Positions 36,580 through 44,365 of a stretch of DNA of 64,000 bases are shown here, piece after piece; within the stretch, counting starts at the first letter, position 1, and each line of letters opens with the position of its first letter. The stretch spans positions 3,271,705-3,335,704 of the forward strand of contig NZ_KB933398.1 in the NCBI RefSeq assembly GCF_000392615.1, written 5' to 3'. The DNA comes from Lysinibacillus sphaericus OT4b.31. Its GTDB lineage: Bacteria; Bacillota; Bacilli; Bacillales_A; Planococcaceae. A program made the translations under genes and the position numbers. Under the pieces are notes generated by a model. The model was not told the DNA's origin. It saw only the letters and a list, made by a program, of their open reading frames with translations, and ran no database searches.

Positions 36580-37026
36580 TTATACGTTTACCATTTTTAT
36601 TTTATTAGCTACTCGATCTGTTAACATTTGAGTTGCTTTCGGTACAATTGGTTTAAAAATTGGATTTAAAACAGGTCCTGCCAATCCGCCTGCTGTTACT
36701 TCTAAAAAGCCTGTCATTCTTGTATTTTGTGCGTCGATGCTTTCAGCAAGGAAATAGCCGTTTCCTGTGAAATTATCAGAGATACCTTTTAATTCAAACG
36801 TTACTTTTGAAGGTGCTGCCCACTCTAAAATAGTAATCTCTACTTCTACTGTTTTTTTCAGTACACCAACATTACCTTTAAATGTCCATGTAGAATTTTT
36901 ATCATCTATCATCGTATGCGCGCTATAACCTGGGACAAGCTTTGCCCATTTTTCCATATCACTAACGAAATCCCATACATTTTCAATCTCTACGGGTACT
37001 TCTACTATATGTGTGCCTGTTGCCAT
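36580..37026 (-). CDS. SRPBCC-family protein (CoxG-like)
   Basis: This is a START/Bet v 1-fold small-molecule-binding protein of about 148 residues. Typical elements are HIVEVPVEIENVWDFVSDMEKWAKLVPG at the start and the closing helix with GLAGPVLNPIFKPIVPKATQMLTDRV. CoxG relatives attach to membranes or help carbon monoxide dehydrogenase maturation, but no cox genes are nearby, so the ligand is unknown. The frame begins at GTG 37035; I prefer the ATG at 37026. It is a single gene between hemL and the SpoVID-like gene. Confidence 0.85.
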   Translation of the reverse strand: MATGTHIVEVPVEIENVWDFVSDMEKWAKLVPGYSAHTMIDDKNSTWTFKGNVGVLKKTVEVEITILEWAAPSKVTFELKGISDNFTGNGYFLAESIDAQNTRMTGFLEVTAGGLAGPVLNPIFKPIVPKATQMLTDRVANKIKMVNV

Positions 37027-37119
37027 TAAAACCACTACTTTCTTTTCTGAATAGCTTTATTATATATGATTTTGTCCACAAATTGGCTATGCTGAAAGTT
37101 ATAATTTTGACAAAAAAAA

Positions 37120-37140
37120 AGCCACCCAAAATGGATGGCT
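37120..37140 (-). terminator. Terminator after the hem operon
   Basis: AGCCACCcaaaatGGATGGCT, an 8-bp stem continuous in minus RNA with a G-U pair, followed by TTTTTTTTTG. It lies 12 bp past the hemL stop. Confidence 0.88.
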
Positions 37141-37151
37141 CTAAGTACAAA

Positions 37152-38444
37152 TTATTTTGCTAGTTGTGCAAAGACTTTATGGAAGGCATCAACGGTTTTT
37201 GCGATATGCTCTTCTGTATGCGCTGTAGAAATAAATAAGCCTTCAAATTGAGAAGGTGGTAAGAAAATACCTTCTTCGGCCATTAATCGGAAATATTCAG
37301 CGAATAATTGTAAATCAGCCGTTTTTGCTGAGGCAAAGTCAATTACTTCTTCATTCGTAAAGAAGAAACCAATCATTGAACCAGCACGATTTACCGTATG
37401 TGGAATATTGTATTTCGTCGCGGCAGCTCGGAAGCCTGTTTCTAGTTGATCACCTAATTTTTTAAAGTACTTATAAGTGCTTTCATCAAGTCTAGACAAA
37501 GTTTCATAACCAGCTGTCATCGCTAAAGGATTACCTGATAATGTCCCAGCCTGGTAAATAGGACCTATTGGTGCCACTTGCTCCATAATTTCTTTTTTAC
37601 CAGCGAATGCACCAACAGGAAGACCTCCGCCAATAACCTTACCTAGAGTTGTCATATCTGGTGTTACATCAAAATACCCCTGTGCGCAGCCATAGTCCAC
37701 ACGGAATCCAGTCATAACTTCATCGAAGATTAGGAGTGCACCATGCTCTTTTGTTAAATCACGTAAACCTTGCAGGAAGCCTGGTTGTGGTGGAACGACA
37801 CCCATATTTCCTGCTACTGGTTCTACGATGACTGCCGCAAGTTCAGCACCGAATTTTTCAAAAATTTGTTTTGCACCGTCTAAATCGTTGTATGGCACTG
37901 TTAATGTGTTACGAGCAACGTCTGCTGGTACACCAGGGCTATCAGGTAAACCTAATGTTGCCACACCAGATCCTGCCTTAATAAGTAACGAGTCACCATG
38001 TCCATGATATGAGCCTTCAAATTTTAATATTTTATCGCGCCCTGTAACACCACGTGCTACACGTAGAGCTGACATCGTTGACTCTGTCCCTGATGACACA
38101 AAACGAATCATTTCCATTCCAGGTAAACGATCCAACACTAATTTTGCTAGTCTATTTTCCGTATAGCTAGGTGCTCCAAAAGAAGAGCCTTTCGCTGCTG
38201 TTTCAGCAATCGCTTTTACTACTTCGGGGTGAGTATGCCCTAAAATTAGCGGGCCCCATGATAATACATAGTCGATATATTCATTACCATCAATATCTTT
38301 TATAATCGCACCGTGACCAGATTCCATGAAAATTGGATCCATGTTTACAGATTTAAATGCTCTGACTGGGCTACTTACACCACCTGGCATTAAATTTACT
38401 GCTTCTGCGTATGCTTGTTTTGATTTTTCATAAGAACGCGCCAT
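37152..38444 (-). CDS. hemL: Glutamate-1-semialdehyde 2,1-aminomutase
   Basis: This PLP enzyme converts glutamate-1-semialdehyde to 5-aminolevulinate in the C5 haem pathway. It is 430 residues. The PLP lysine is Lys269 in [13 protein letters not shown], with the phosphate-binding [10 protein letters not shown] and the DEVMTGFRV Asp motif. It is last in hemAXCDBL; its ATG directly follows the hemB stop codon. Confidence 0.98.
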   Translation of the reverse strand: MARSYEKSKQAYAEAVNLMPGGVSSPVRAFKSVNMDPIFMESGHGAIIKDIDGNEYIDYVLSWGPLILGHTHPEVVKAIAETAAKGSSFGAPSYTENRLAKLVLDRLPGMEMIRFVSSGTESTMSALRVARGVTGRDKILKFEGSYHGHGDSLLIKAGSGVATLGLPDSPGVPADVARNTLTVPYNDLDGAKQIFEKFGAELAAVIVEPVAGNMGVVPPQPGFLQGLRDLTKEHGALLIFDEVMTGFRVDYGCAQGYFDVTPDMTTLGKVIGGGLPVGAFAGKKEIMEQVAPIGPIYQAGTLSGNPLAMTAGYETLSRLDESTYKYFKKLGDQLETGFRAAATKYNIPHTVNRAGSMIGFFFTNEEVIDFASAKTADLQLFAEYFRLMAEEGIFLPPSQFEGLFISTAHTEEHIAKTVDAFHKVFAQLAK

Positions 38445-39425
38445 TTATTTTCCCTCCAACCAATTTGCTACATCTTTTGCATGATACGTAATGATTAAAT
38501 CAGAACCAGCACGTTTCATACTAAGTAATGTTTCAAGCACTACTTTTTTCTCTTCAATCCAGCCATTAATCGCTGCTGCTTTGATCATTGCGTATTCACC
38601 TGAAACATTATAGGCAACAATCGGTAATGGGTAGTTATTTTTCACATCACGAATAATGTCTAAATAGCTAAGTGCTGGCTTAACGATTAAGAAGTCCGCA
38701 CCTTCTGCAATGTCTGATTCTGCTTCACGGAATGCCTCCATACGGTTCGATGGATCCATTTGATATGATTTACGATCGCCAAATTGTGGTGCTCCGTCAG
38801 CTGCATCACGGAATGGGCCATAGTAGCTTGAAGCATATTTTACTGCATATGACATAATCGGCACATTTTCAAAGCCCGCTTCGTCTAAACCTGCACGAAT
38901 TGCCGAAACAAATCCATCCATCATATTAGAGGGTGCAATAATATCTGCGCCTGCTTTTGCTTGAGATACCGCTGTGCGCGCTAAAACATCTAGTGATGGA
39001 TCATTTAAAATTTGTTCGCCTTCAATTAATCCACAATGACCATGATCGGTAAATTCACAAAGGCATGTGTCCGCAATAACTAAAAGTTCAGGATGACGCG
39101 CTTTAATAAGACGTGTAGCTTCTTGCACAATACCATGATCATGGAATGCACCTGTACCAACCGCATCTTTTTCAGCTGGTAAGCCGAATAAAATAACTGC
39201 TGGAATCCCCAAAGTCACAACTTCATCAATTTCAACACCAAGGTTGTCTAATGAAAATTGGAAAACTCCCGGCATAGAAGGAACTTCTTTTTTAATATTT
39301 TCGCCTTCAATGACAAAAATCGGATAAATTAAGTCTTCTTTGTGTAAGTAAGTTTCTTTTACCATAGATCGCATCGCTGCACTCGAACGCAAGCGACGAT
39401 GTCTTTGAAATTGTAATTGTGTCAT
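38445..39425 (-). CDS. hemB: Delta-aminolevulinic acid dehydratase (porphobilinogen synthase)
   Basis: It condenses two 5-aminolevulinates into porphobilinogen. It is 326 residues. Active-site lysines are in [14 protein letters not shown] and [12 protein letters not shown]. The zinc-type cysteine cluster [12 protein letters not shown] is present. The start overlaps hemD by 4 nt, and AGAGGA precedes it. Confidence 0.98.
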   Translation of the reverse strand: MTQLQFQRHRRLRSSAAMRSMVKETYLHKEDLIYPIFVIEGENIKKEVPSMPGVFQFSLDNLGVEIDEVVTLGIPAVILFGLPAEKDAVGTGAFHDHGIVQEATRLIKARHPELLVIADTCLCEFTDHGHCGLIEGEQILNDPSLDVLARTAVSQAKAGADIIAPSNMMDGFVSAIRAGLDEAGFENVPIMSYAVKYASSYYGPFRDAADGAPQFGDRKSYQMDPSNRMEAFREAESDIAEGADFLIVKPALSYLDIIRDVKNNYPLPIVAYNVSGEYAMIKAAAINGWIEEKKVVLETLLSMKRAGSDLIITYHAKDVANWLEGK

Positions 39426-40183
39426 TTTCTTTCCTCTTCTTTCATTATTTCCTCGATGACTGCTTGCATTGTATACACACTAGGCATAACATCCACATTA
39501 GCACCGTGGTTTAAAATTGCTGCCTCTGTAATATGACCGATTGCCGCCACACGGGTGGCCTCCCAGCCAATTACAGATGCTACATCCATCGCATATACAT
39601 CAACAGCAGATGGACTAGCAAAAATCACTGTTACATCCTCGTGTGAACGAATAGTGTTGATAATTACTTGTTTTTGGTCGTGACGTTCAATTGTTTCATA
39701 GACCGTCCATTCCTTAAGTTCCAACGGTAAACCTTCCTTTAATGTCTTTTTCGCTTTTTCACCGCGAATAAATAAACATGTTGGATTGCCTACCGCCACA
39801 CTTGGAAATTCTTTGACAAAAACATCAGCACTAAACACTGAAGGCATAAAGCTAACATGGAACCCTAGCTGCTCTAATGCTTCAGTTGTTTTCGTACCAA
39901 TGGATGCAATTTTCCCTTGAAAATGCCTTGCGTTTAAATTAAATCGTTTCATTTTACTAGCAAAAGCATCAACTGCGTTTTGACTCGTAAAAATTAACCA
40001 CTTAAATTGACGTGCAAACTCTAAATGCACATCATCATTTCTATCTATGAGTTCGCAGGTTTCAATCAATGGGGTAATGACTACTTGGCCACCTAAAGCT
40101 GTTATGTCATCAATAATTGTTGAAGTTTTAGATGTACCTGTCAAAATTATTTTTTTACCTTTTAAAGGTAAATTATTTTGCAT
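39422..40183 (-). CDS. hemD: Uroporphyrinogen-III synthase
   Basis: It cyclises hydroxymethylbilane to uroporphyrinogen III. It is 253 residues with the two alternating alpha/beta domains of the family. It begins [15 protein letters not shown] and contains [13 protein letters not shown] and [12 protein letters not shown], the usual conserved serines. The sequence is poorly conserved in general, but context is decisive: it overlaps hemC by 11 bp and hemB by 4 bp. Confidence 0.95.
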   Translation of the reverse strand: MQNNLPLKGKKIILTGTSKTSTIIDDITALGGQVVITPLIETCELIDRNDDVHLEFARQFKWLIFTSQNAVDAFASKMKRFNLNARHFQGKIASIGTKTTEALEQLGFHVSFMPSVFSADVFVKEFPSVAVGNPTCLFIRGEKAKKTLKEGLPLELKEWTVYETIERHDQKQVIINTIRSHEDVTVIFASPSAVDVYAMDVASVIGWEATRVAAIGHITEAAILNHGANVDVMPSVYTMQAVIEEIMKEEERK

Positions 40184-41105
40184 CTTGCTCTGCCTTCACA
40201 CGTTGGATTAAATCAAAGGCTCCTTGCTTCGTTAAAATAGCAGCAAGCTCTTTTCCAGCCACTTCTGGTTTTGAACCTACTACCGTTTCTTTATAAATTA
40301 CCGAAGCATCTGGCGCTGCAACTAAACCTGTCAGTGTAATTTTTTCCCCATTCCATTTAGCATACCCTGCGATAGGTACTTGACAGCCACCATCCATAGC
40401 CGCTAAAAAGGCACGCTCAGCATGTGCTTCTTGCCATGTAGTGTTATCTGTCAATTTAGCTAGTTCAACTAATAGCTCAGCATCATCTTCGCGACATTCA
40501 ATGCCCAAAGAGCCCTGCGCTACTGCTGGCAAACAATCTTCTACAGATAAGAATTCAGTGACAACATCTTCGCTCCACCCAAGGCGTTTCAGCCCTGCAG
40601 CCGCTAATATAATGGCATCATATTCTTCTGTTTCAAGTTTCGCCAGACGTGTATCCACATTTCCACGAATCCATTTAATCTCTATATCTGGGCGCACCGT
40701 TAAGAGTTGAGCACTACGACGAAGGGAACTTGTACCAACAACAGATCCTGCTGGCAGATCTGCAAATTTTATATGTCCTTTTGAAATAAAAGCATCACGT
40801 GCATCTTCACGCGGTGGAATACATCCAATTACTAATCCTTCCGGCAGTACTGCTGGCATATCCTTCATTGAATGCACAGCAAAGTCAATTTCTTTGTCAT
40901 ATAGGGCTTGTTCTATTTCTTTTACAAAAAGCCCTTTGCCACCAACTTTAGAAAGTTGAACATCTAAAATTTGATCGCCTTTTGTGACAATTTCCTTTAT
41001 CTCAAATTCAAATGGCACACCTGCTGCCTTTAACTCATTAATGAACCAATTCGTTTGTGTTAATGCTAGCTTACTTCTCCTAGAACCTACAATAATTTTT
41101 CTCAC
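40173..41105 (-). CDS. hemC: Hydroxymethylbilane synthase (porphobilinogen deaminase)
   Basis: It polymerises four porphobilinogens. It is 310 residues. Conserved [21 protein letters not shown] catalytic region, [11 protein letters not shown], and the dipyrromethane-cofactor cysteine in [12 protein letters not shown] (around residue 240). It starts with GTG following GGAGACTT. It is followed by hemD with overlap. Confidence 0.98.
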   Translation of the reverse strand: MRKIIVGSRRSKLALTQTNWFINELKAAGVPFEFEIKEIVTKGDQILDVQLSKVGGKGLFVKEIEQALYDKEIDFAVHSMKDMPAVLPEGLVIGCIPPREDARDAFISKGHIKFADLPAGSVVGTSSLRRSAQLLTVRPDIEIKWIRGNVDTRLAKLETEEYDAIILAAAGLKRLGWSEDVVTEFLSVEDCLPAVAQGSLGIECREDDAELLVELAKLTDNTTWQEAHAERAFLAAMDGGCQVPIAGYAKWNGEKITLTGLVAAPDASVIYKETVVGSKPEVAGKELAAILTKQGAFDLIQRVKAEQDAK

Positions 41106-41123
41106 AAGTCTCCAACCTTTCTT

Positions 41124-41951
41124 CTAATACCATAAATGGAATCGCGATAAACTACTTCCTAAAAAGAAATTGGTCACAACTAACAAATAAGCATAAATAT
41201 GCACCCATGCATAATTTGTACCTGTCAGCTTACCTTTACGATTCACATATAAAATACAGCAATATAATACTAAAATGATAAAGGACCCAATTACCTTCGC
41301 ATCAAAAATAGATAGACGCTCTAGCGTTAGTAGTGCCCATTCTACCCCTAAAATTAAACTTATAAATAACATTGGAATCCCAATAAAAAATGAAACATTC
41401 ATCCAATTGCTCGTTTGTTGTAAAGATGGTAAACGCGTCCATAAATGCGACCATTTTTTTTGTTTAAGTAAACGATATAAAACTAAATATAATATCGCAA
41501 AAACAAATGTCAGCGTAAAAGCGGCATACGACAAAATCGCAAAGGAAATATGAATAAAGAGCATTTCCGATATTAATGTTTCTTCTACTGCTCCAGTCGG
41601 TCGTTTCGGCATAAATGTAAAAATACTAGCGAACACAAATCCTAGTATATTAATGATAAATACCGGCAAATCAACTCTCGCTATACAATGCAGAATAATC
41701 GACAGCGTCACAAGTAGCCATGAGTAAAAAAGAATTCCTTCATACAAGGATAGTATCGGAAAACGCTTCGTCTCCACAAAAATTAATAAAATAATGGCAC
41801 TTTGAATTACCCATACAAATGAAACTAGCCAAAAAGCAATTCGCCTTGCTTTCACTTGTTTATAAAAATAATCAGTAAAGTAAAATACAAGACTGATCGC
41901 ATACAAGACGATCATCACTTCGTAGAGCCTTGTCATTGTCAAATCAGCCAA
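41124..41951 (-). CDS. hemX: HemX, CcsA/ResC-like membrane protein
   Basis: This 275-residue polytopic membrane protein has about eight helices. It belongs to the cytochrome c assembly (CcsA-like) family with HISFAILSYAAFTLTF and the C-terminal NYAWVHIYAYLLVVTNFF. In B. subtilis HemX lowers the cellular level of HemA protein. I take the TTG at 41949-41951 as start because AAGGGATG lies 4-6 nt before it; an ATG five codons on is the alternative. It lies between hemA and hemC. Confidence 0.92.
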   Translation of the reverse strand: MADLTMTRLYEVMIVLYAISLVFYFTDYFYKQVKARRIAFWLVSFVWVIQSAIILLIFVETKRFPILSLYEGILFYSWLLVTLSIILHCIARVDLPVFIINILGFVFASIFTFMPKRPTGAVEETLISEMLFIHISFAILSYAAFTLTFVFAILYLVLYRLLKQKKWSHLWTRLPSLQQTSNWMNVSFFIGIPMLFISLILGVEWALLTLERLSIFDAKVIGSFIILVLYCCILYVNRKGKLTGTNYAWVHIYAYLLVVTNFFLGSSLSRFHLWY

Positions 41952-42022
41952 TAGACATCCCTTCTTTATATCGAAAATTGCTAAAGTAACTTCAAATAGT
42001 ACTTCAGCCTAGAAAACAAAGA

Positions 42023-42062
42023 CGTTTTCGTATCCTTAGTTTACCATACAGATACGAAAACG
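42023..42062 (-). terminator. Long perfect hairpin between hemA and hemX
   Basis: CGTTTTCGTATC (42023-42034) and GATACGAAAACG (42051-42062), 12 bp perfect. Minus-sense continuation CGTCTTTGTTTTC is moderately T-rich, so it may be a partial terminator or an mRNA processing/stability element inside the hem operon. Confidence 0.6.
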
Positions 42063-42086
42063 CCTCATGAAATTACAATTAGAAAA

Positions 42087-42100
42087 GGCGCTTTCGCGCC
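42087..42100 (-). repeat. Small GC hairpin after hemA
   Basis: GGCGC-tttc-GCGCC, inside a locally GC-rich patch (42085-42170) just past the hemA stop codon. That patch also contains TGCCG/CGGCA pairing. It may be part of hemA 3'-end structure. Confidence 0.5.
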
Positions 42101-42186
42101 CGTTTGTACCTGCCGCTGACGCTTTCGGCACGGAAAAAGATTTACTACTGTCGCTTCGCTTTCGCACTCAAGCTGTTATTAGCACT

Positions 42187-43551
42187 TCAGAAAGAGTATT
42201 TTGTCTCAGAAGAAGTTTGTGTTTGCTGTAATCGTTCCTTACGCTCGATTTCTTGCTTACTCATCGCTTCGACTTCTGCTTCCACAGCATCCTCAATACC
42301 AAAAATCTGTTGGAATAAACGTAACTGTTCATTCGCTTTTGGTGAATTTGCCATTTCTTTAGCTTGTAAAATAGGCTCTTTTAACAACTGATTTATAATG
42401 GATTTTGTATGCTTACTTAAAATTTTACGTTCACGATCCGTTAAATCCGGCATTTTATTTTCAATACTTAACATTGTTTCTTCTTGAATATAGTTCGCTT
42501 TTTTACGTAATGCAGAAATGACTGGCACGACACCAAGCGTTGCAAACCAATCTTTGAATTGCACAACTTCTTTATCAATCATTTGTGTAATATCAGCTGC
42601 TGCTCGCTCACGCTCAGCTAGGTTTGCCTCTACAATGCCTTGTAAATCATCTATATCATATAAAAAAACGTTCGCTAAATCCCCAACTCGTGGGTCAATA
42701 TCGCGAGGCACCGCAATGTCTACCATAAATAAAGGTTTACCTTTACGTAAACGTTCAACAAATTGCATTAATTCATAGTCAATGACGAAATCTGTTGCGC
42801 CTGTAGACGTTATTAAAATATCTGCCTCTAATAGTGAACACTGTAATTCCTTCATTGATTTTGCTTCACCTTGGAATTTTGCAGCTAAACTTTCCGCTTT
42901 TTCAAACGTACGGTTAATGACTGTTACTTTCCCTACGCCACTTCCGTATAAGTTCTCAATTGCAAGTTCACCCATTTTACCTGCACCTAAAATGGCAACA
43001 TGTTTTCGCTGTAAAGATCCGAAAATTTTCTTAGCTAGTTCTACTGCTGCATAAGAAACTGATACCGCATTCTCACCAATAGCTGTTTCATTATGTGCAC
43101 GCTTCGCAAATGTGACTGCTTGTTTAAATAACTGATTGTAAACCGTTCCTGTCGTCCCAATCTCTTGTCCATTTAAGAAGCTTTTCTTTACTTGTCCTAA
43201 AATTTGCGTTTCACCAAGAACCATTGAATCAATTCCAGCTGTCACTTTGAATAAATGTTCTAATGCCTCATCTTCTTCACGAATTGTTAAATAAGAAGAA
43301 AATGTCTCCACAGGCAAGTTGAACCACTTAGCTAAAAATTGTTTTACAAAATGACGCCCTGTATGCAATTGATCCACAACAGCATAAATTTCTGTACGGT
43401 TACATGTCGAAACAATGACGTTTTCTAATATACTTTTTTGTTTTTGTAGCGCTTCCATTGCTTGTGGTAGTTCACTCTCTATGAATGATAACTTTTCACG
43501 AATCTCAACTGGCGCTGTTTTATAATTCAGGCCTACTACGATTGTATGCAT
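42187..43551 (-). CDS. hemA: Glutamyl-tRNA reductase
   Basis: It reduces glutamyl-tRNA to glutamate-1-semialdehyde, the committed step of haem synthesis. It begins [21 protein letters not shown]. The catalytic Cys50 is in [13 protein letters not shown], the NADPH-binding fold in [11 protein letters not shown], and the C-terminal dimerisation helix is present. I chose the ATG at 43551 because GAGGTG lies 6 nt before it, rather than the GTG at 43560. It is first in hemAXCDBL. A promoter with a PerR-box match lies about 110 bp upstream, so peroxide-responsive derepression is likely. Confidence 0.97.
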   Translation of the reverse strand: MHTIVVGLNYKTAPVEIREKLSFIESELPQAMEALQKQKSILENVIVSTCNRTEIYAVVDQLHTGRHFVKQFLAKWFNLPVETFSSYLTIREEDEALEHLFKVTAGIDSMVLGETQILGQVKKSFLNGQEIGTTGTVYNQLFKQAVTFAKRAHNETAIGENAVSVSYAAVELAKKIFGSLQRKHVAILGAGKMGELAIENLYGSGVGKVTVINRTFEKAESLAAKFQGEAKSMKELQCSLLEADILITSTGATDFVIDYELMQFVERLRKGKPLFMVDIAVPRDIDPRVGDLANVFLYDIDDLQGIVEANLAERERAAADITQMIDKEVVQFKDWFATLGVVPVISALRKKANYIQEETMLSIENKMPDLTDRERKILSKHTKSIINQLLKEPILQAKEMANSPKANEQLRLFQQIFGIEDAVEAEVEAMSKQEIERKERLQQTQTSSETKYSF

Positions 43552-43662
43552 GAATAACACCTCACACGTTCTAATTCACAAATCTCATTATAGCACAATT
43601 CGACAAGAGTTCCTCTAAAATTTGTGAACATGTCATGAAGAACTATAATTCAACTTTCTACA

Positions 43663-43677
43663 TTAGAATTATTATAA
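43663..43677 (-). promoter_or_regulatory. PerR box upstream of hemA
   Basis: On the minus strand TTATAATAATTCTAA matches the PerR consensus TTATAATnATTATAA at 13 of the 14 defined positions. It begins about 5 nt downstream of the -10 element, over the expected transcription start, a repressing position. hemAXCDBL is a PerR target in B. subtilis. Confidence 0.75.
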
Positions 43678-43681
43678 ACTA

Positions 43682-43710
43682 AGTGTAACAAATAATACGT
43701 GTTGTTTCAA
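43682..43710 (-). promoter_or_regulatory. Sigma-A promoter of the hem operon
   Basis: TTGAAA (43705-43710), 17-bp spacer, TACACT (43682-43687). Predicted start near 43675, giving a leader of about 120 nt before hemA. Confidence 0.65.
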
Positions 43711-44283
43711 ATTAAAAAACTGCTGCTAGAATCTAAGAGCAGTCAGACCGCAGACAAACTCAAAAATTTGGGTTTGTTTACCGACTCTTTTCTTTTAAAT
43801 ATAGAAGTATCTAGTATGAAGCCATTGCTTTTCGCTACGACGGACACTTTTCGACGAGCATGGTTCAGTCTCCTCATCGCTATGCTCCTGCGGGGTCTTC
43901 TGCTCATGCTATACTTTGCAGAAGTCGCCGCCTGCGCTCCAATCAACTAGTTTACGTTTTTATATAATTTGAGTTGATATAGGATTACGGAAAATTTAAA
44001 TCATGAACATCATCAATATGATAGTAATTAAATCTACACGTGTCACTAAGAAACAATTCAACGCGTTTTTGCAATTGTAAAGGAAAAGCATAGTATGCGT
44101 TATCCTACCCGCAGAGGGCTTAATAAATTGTTCATGCAGGTAATGCTTGCTTTGGCTGCCATGCCATTTGAAGAAATTTGCTAACTGAACATGACGAAGT
44201 CCAGTAATGACATAATAGATGAACTCGTAGCGTTCTACTCTCATTAATCATGGCTGATTTTGTGCAATTTTAAACGAAATGGA
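43711..44283. other. Intergenic region between hemA and the surface-protein cluster
   Basis: About 570 bp with no recognised gene. The segment around 43835-43950 is GC-richer than the surroundings and has a repetitive-element look (short GCTC/CATGCT/CTGCG words). An 82-codon minus-strand frame at 43996-44244 (ITGLRHVQLANFF, FIKPSAGRITH) has no ribosome-binding site I trust and could be a decayed gene. Confidence 0.4.
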
Positions 44284-44321
44284 AAAAGGCATTCAGAATA
44301 TAATCATTCTGAATGCCTTTT
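44284..44321 (-). terminator. Terminator after the SLH/vWA gene
   Basis: Perfect 15-bp stem AAAAGGCATTCAGAA / TTCTGAATGCCTTTT with an 8-nt loop, 45 bp past the stop codon. Confidence 0.92.
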
Positions 44322-44365
44322 GTCGTCAAGCTGATTCCCTCTATAATCTAAGAGCTGTTTATCTC

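Noticed and set aside
43699-43950. 83-codon plus-strand frame upstream of hemA
   Set aside because: No ribosome-binding site; it begins over the hemA -35 region and composition is not protein-like.
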